Source: Elusimicrobiota bacterium
GTDB taxonomy: Bacteria > Elusimicrobiota > Elusimicrobia > 2-02-FULL-39-32
Direction of reading: 5' to 3'
Assembly (NCBI GenBank): GCA_023249835.1
Contig: JAHFBY010000135.1
Span: 1-5,987, forward strand
Length of the DNA stretch: 5,987 nt
A program made the position numbers and the translations under genes. The notes beneath the pieces were generated by a model. That model was not told the origin of the DNA. It saw only the letters and a list, made by a program, of their open reading frames with translations, and searched no databases. Numbering within the stretch: the first letter of the stretch is position 1; every line of letters starts with the position of its first letter. Positions 5,698 through 5,987 of this stretch are shown piece by piece.

Positions 5698-5875
5698 AGG
5701 CGCGTACTCCCCCACTCCCCCGGAATTGTAATTTATTGATCGCCGCGATCGCCACCTGCGCCTTCAATTCCGGTATTCCCATTTTCGTACCCTTTTTTAT
5801 TATCCATGGGGTTGAAGAATTTTTCCAGGGTTTCTATCCGAATGGCGGTGGGGGGGGCCGGGTTTCGCGGTCTAC
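5698..5875. other. Intergenic stretch with C/G runs and nested inverted repeats
   Basis: No convincing gene is present. The stretch holds a tandem ACTCCCCC pair (5706-5721), a perfect 9-bp inverted repeat CCGGAATTG / CAATTCCGG (5720-5728 and 5765-5773) enclosing a smaller one, GATCG-CCG-CGATC (5738-5750), and a run of eight G (5850-5857). Two short minus-strand frames read through it: one ends at 5733, and one starts with ATG at 5782 and ends at 5696. They may be debris of an interrupted gene. Base composition is patchier than in the signalling genes. Confidence 0.5.
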
Positions 5876-5882
5876 TGCGTAA

Positions 5883-5970
5883 TTTAATCCAAACCTGCCA
5901 CTAGTTTAATTCAAAGTTGCCACCAGTTTAAAGCAAACCTGCCACCAGTTTAATCCAAAGCTGCCACTTT
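5883..5970. repeat. Four tandem 22-bp repeats
   Basis: Units run 5883-5904, 5905-5926, 5927-5948 and 5949-5970 with no spacers. Each starts TTTAA, has CAAA at its eighth to eleventh bases and contains TGCCAC; the first three end in CTAG or CCAG, while the fourth ends in TTT. Differences fall at a few positions, mainly after TTTAA and just before TGCCAC. The 22-bp period is about two helical turns, so bound proteins would line up on one face of the DNA, as expected for transposase sites or iterons. Confidence 0.9.
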
Positions 5971-5978
5971 TTGGCAGC
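5960..5978. repeat. Hairpin at the inner end of the repeat array
   Basis: GCTGCCA (5960-5966) and TGGCAGC (5972-5978) are perfect 7-bp arms around CTTTT. The left arm belongs to the fourth 22-bp unit. The right arm opens a shortened unit in the reverse orientation, continuing GATTAAA like the inverse of the repeat. It lacks a T-run suitable for a terminator and may be a paired protein site. Confidence 0.6.
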
Positions 5979-5987
5979 GATTAAAAG

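Larger units (their letters stand above)
5876..5987. mobile_element. Putative IS21-family insertion sequence end (partial)
   Basis: The segment begins TGCGTAATTTAATCC and continues with four tandem 22-bp repeats built around TGCCAC. On the minus strand it reads as a series of GTGGCAG-TTTGGATTAAA-like units ending in TACGCA. IS21-family elements are known for ends that terminate in CA (TG on the other strand) and carry several repeats thought to bind the transposase. From memory, many IS21 ends have comparable GGTGGC...GGAAT units ending in ACGCA. If this is right, 5876 is the outer boundary and the istA/istB genes lie beyond 5987. No transposase is visible here, so the family is an inference from end structure alone. 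Confidence 0.42.

Noticed and set aside
5745..5752. GCGATCGC as a cyanobacterial HIP1 element
   Set aside because: Only this copy was noticed; HIP1 is meaningful only when highly repeated, and nothing else points to cyanobacteria.
5883..5970. Tandem 22-bp repeats as a CRISPR array
   Set aside because: The units are contiguous with no unique spacers between them, and the variation lies within the units.

Overview
The window is a bacterial chromosomal segment made up almost entirely of two-component signalling genes. Base composition is moderate, slightly AT-leaning. Three of the genes start with ATG and two with GTG, and most are densely packed. No marker gene identifies the host. The long hybrid kinase, the helix-turn-helix/receiver fusion and the number of stand-alone receivers recall Gram-negative lineages rich in such systems (deltaproteobacterial groups, Omnitrophota, Elusimicrobiota). 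That placement is a weak inference.

Layout: (1) Positions 1-144 are a regulatory region with a perfect 12-bp inverted repeat and a consensus -10 box. (2) Positions 145-552 (+) encode a single-domain receiver. It meets tail-to-tail, with a 4-bp overlap, an OmpR/PhoB-type response regulator on the minus strand (549-1250). (3) Positions 1251-1432 are a divergent control region with a near-consensus promoter for each direction and two further palindromes. (4) Positions 1433-5649 (+) look like a three-gene unit: a MerR/excisionase-like helix-turn-helix fused to a receiver, a 1034-residue membrane-anchored hybrid histidine kinase (periplasmic sensor, HAMP, GAF, PAS, HisKA, HATPase, receiver), and a stand-alone receiver of the FixJ/NtrC type. 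A 12-codon leader ORF with its own Shine-Dalgarno overlaps the kinase start. (5) Positions 5650-5875 are largely non-coding, with a weak terminator, C- and G-rich runs and nested inverted repeats. (6) From about 5876 to the end lie four tandem 22-bp repeats headed by 5'-TGCGTAA. They resemble the multi-repeat end of an IS21-family insertion sequence whose body lies beyond the window.

Working model (inference): the kinase senses an extracytoplasmic signal through its Cache-like domain, integrates cytoplasmic input through GAF and PAS, and autophosphorylates on H661. Phosphate could pass to its own receiver (D953), to the downstream receiver (D57) and to the DNA-binding fusion (D120), which may regulate its own divergent promoter. 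All four stand-alone response regulators and the kinase's receiver keep the acidic pair, the phospho-accepting Asp, the Thr/Ser and the Lys, so none looks degenerate. The window contains one kinase for five receiver domains, so either phosphate branches between them or other kinases feed in.
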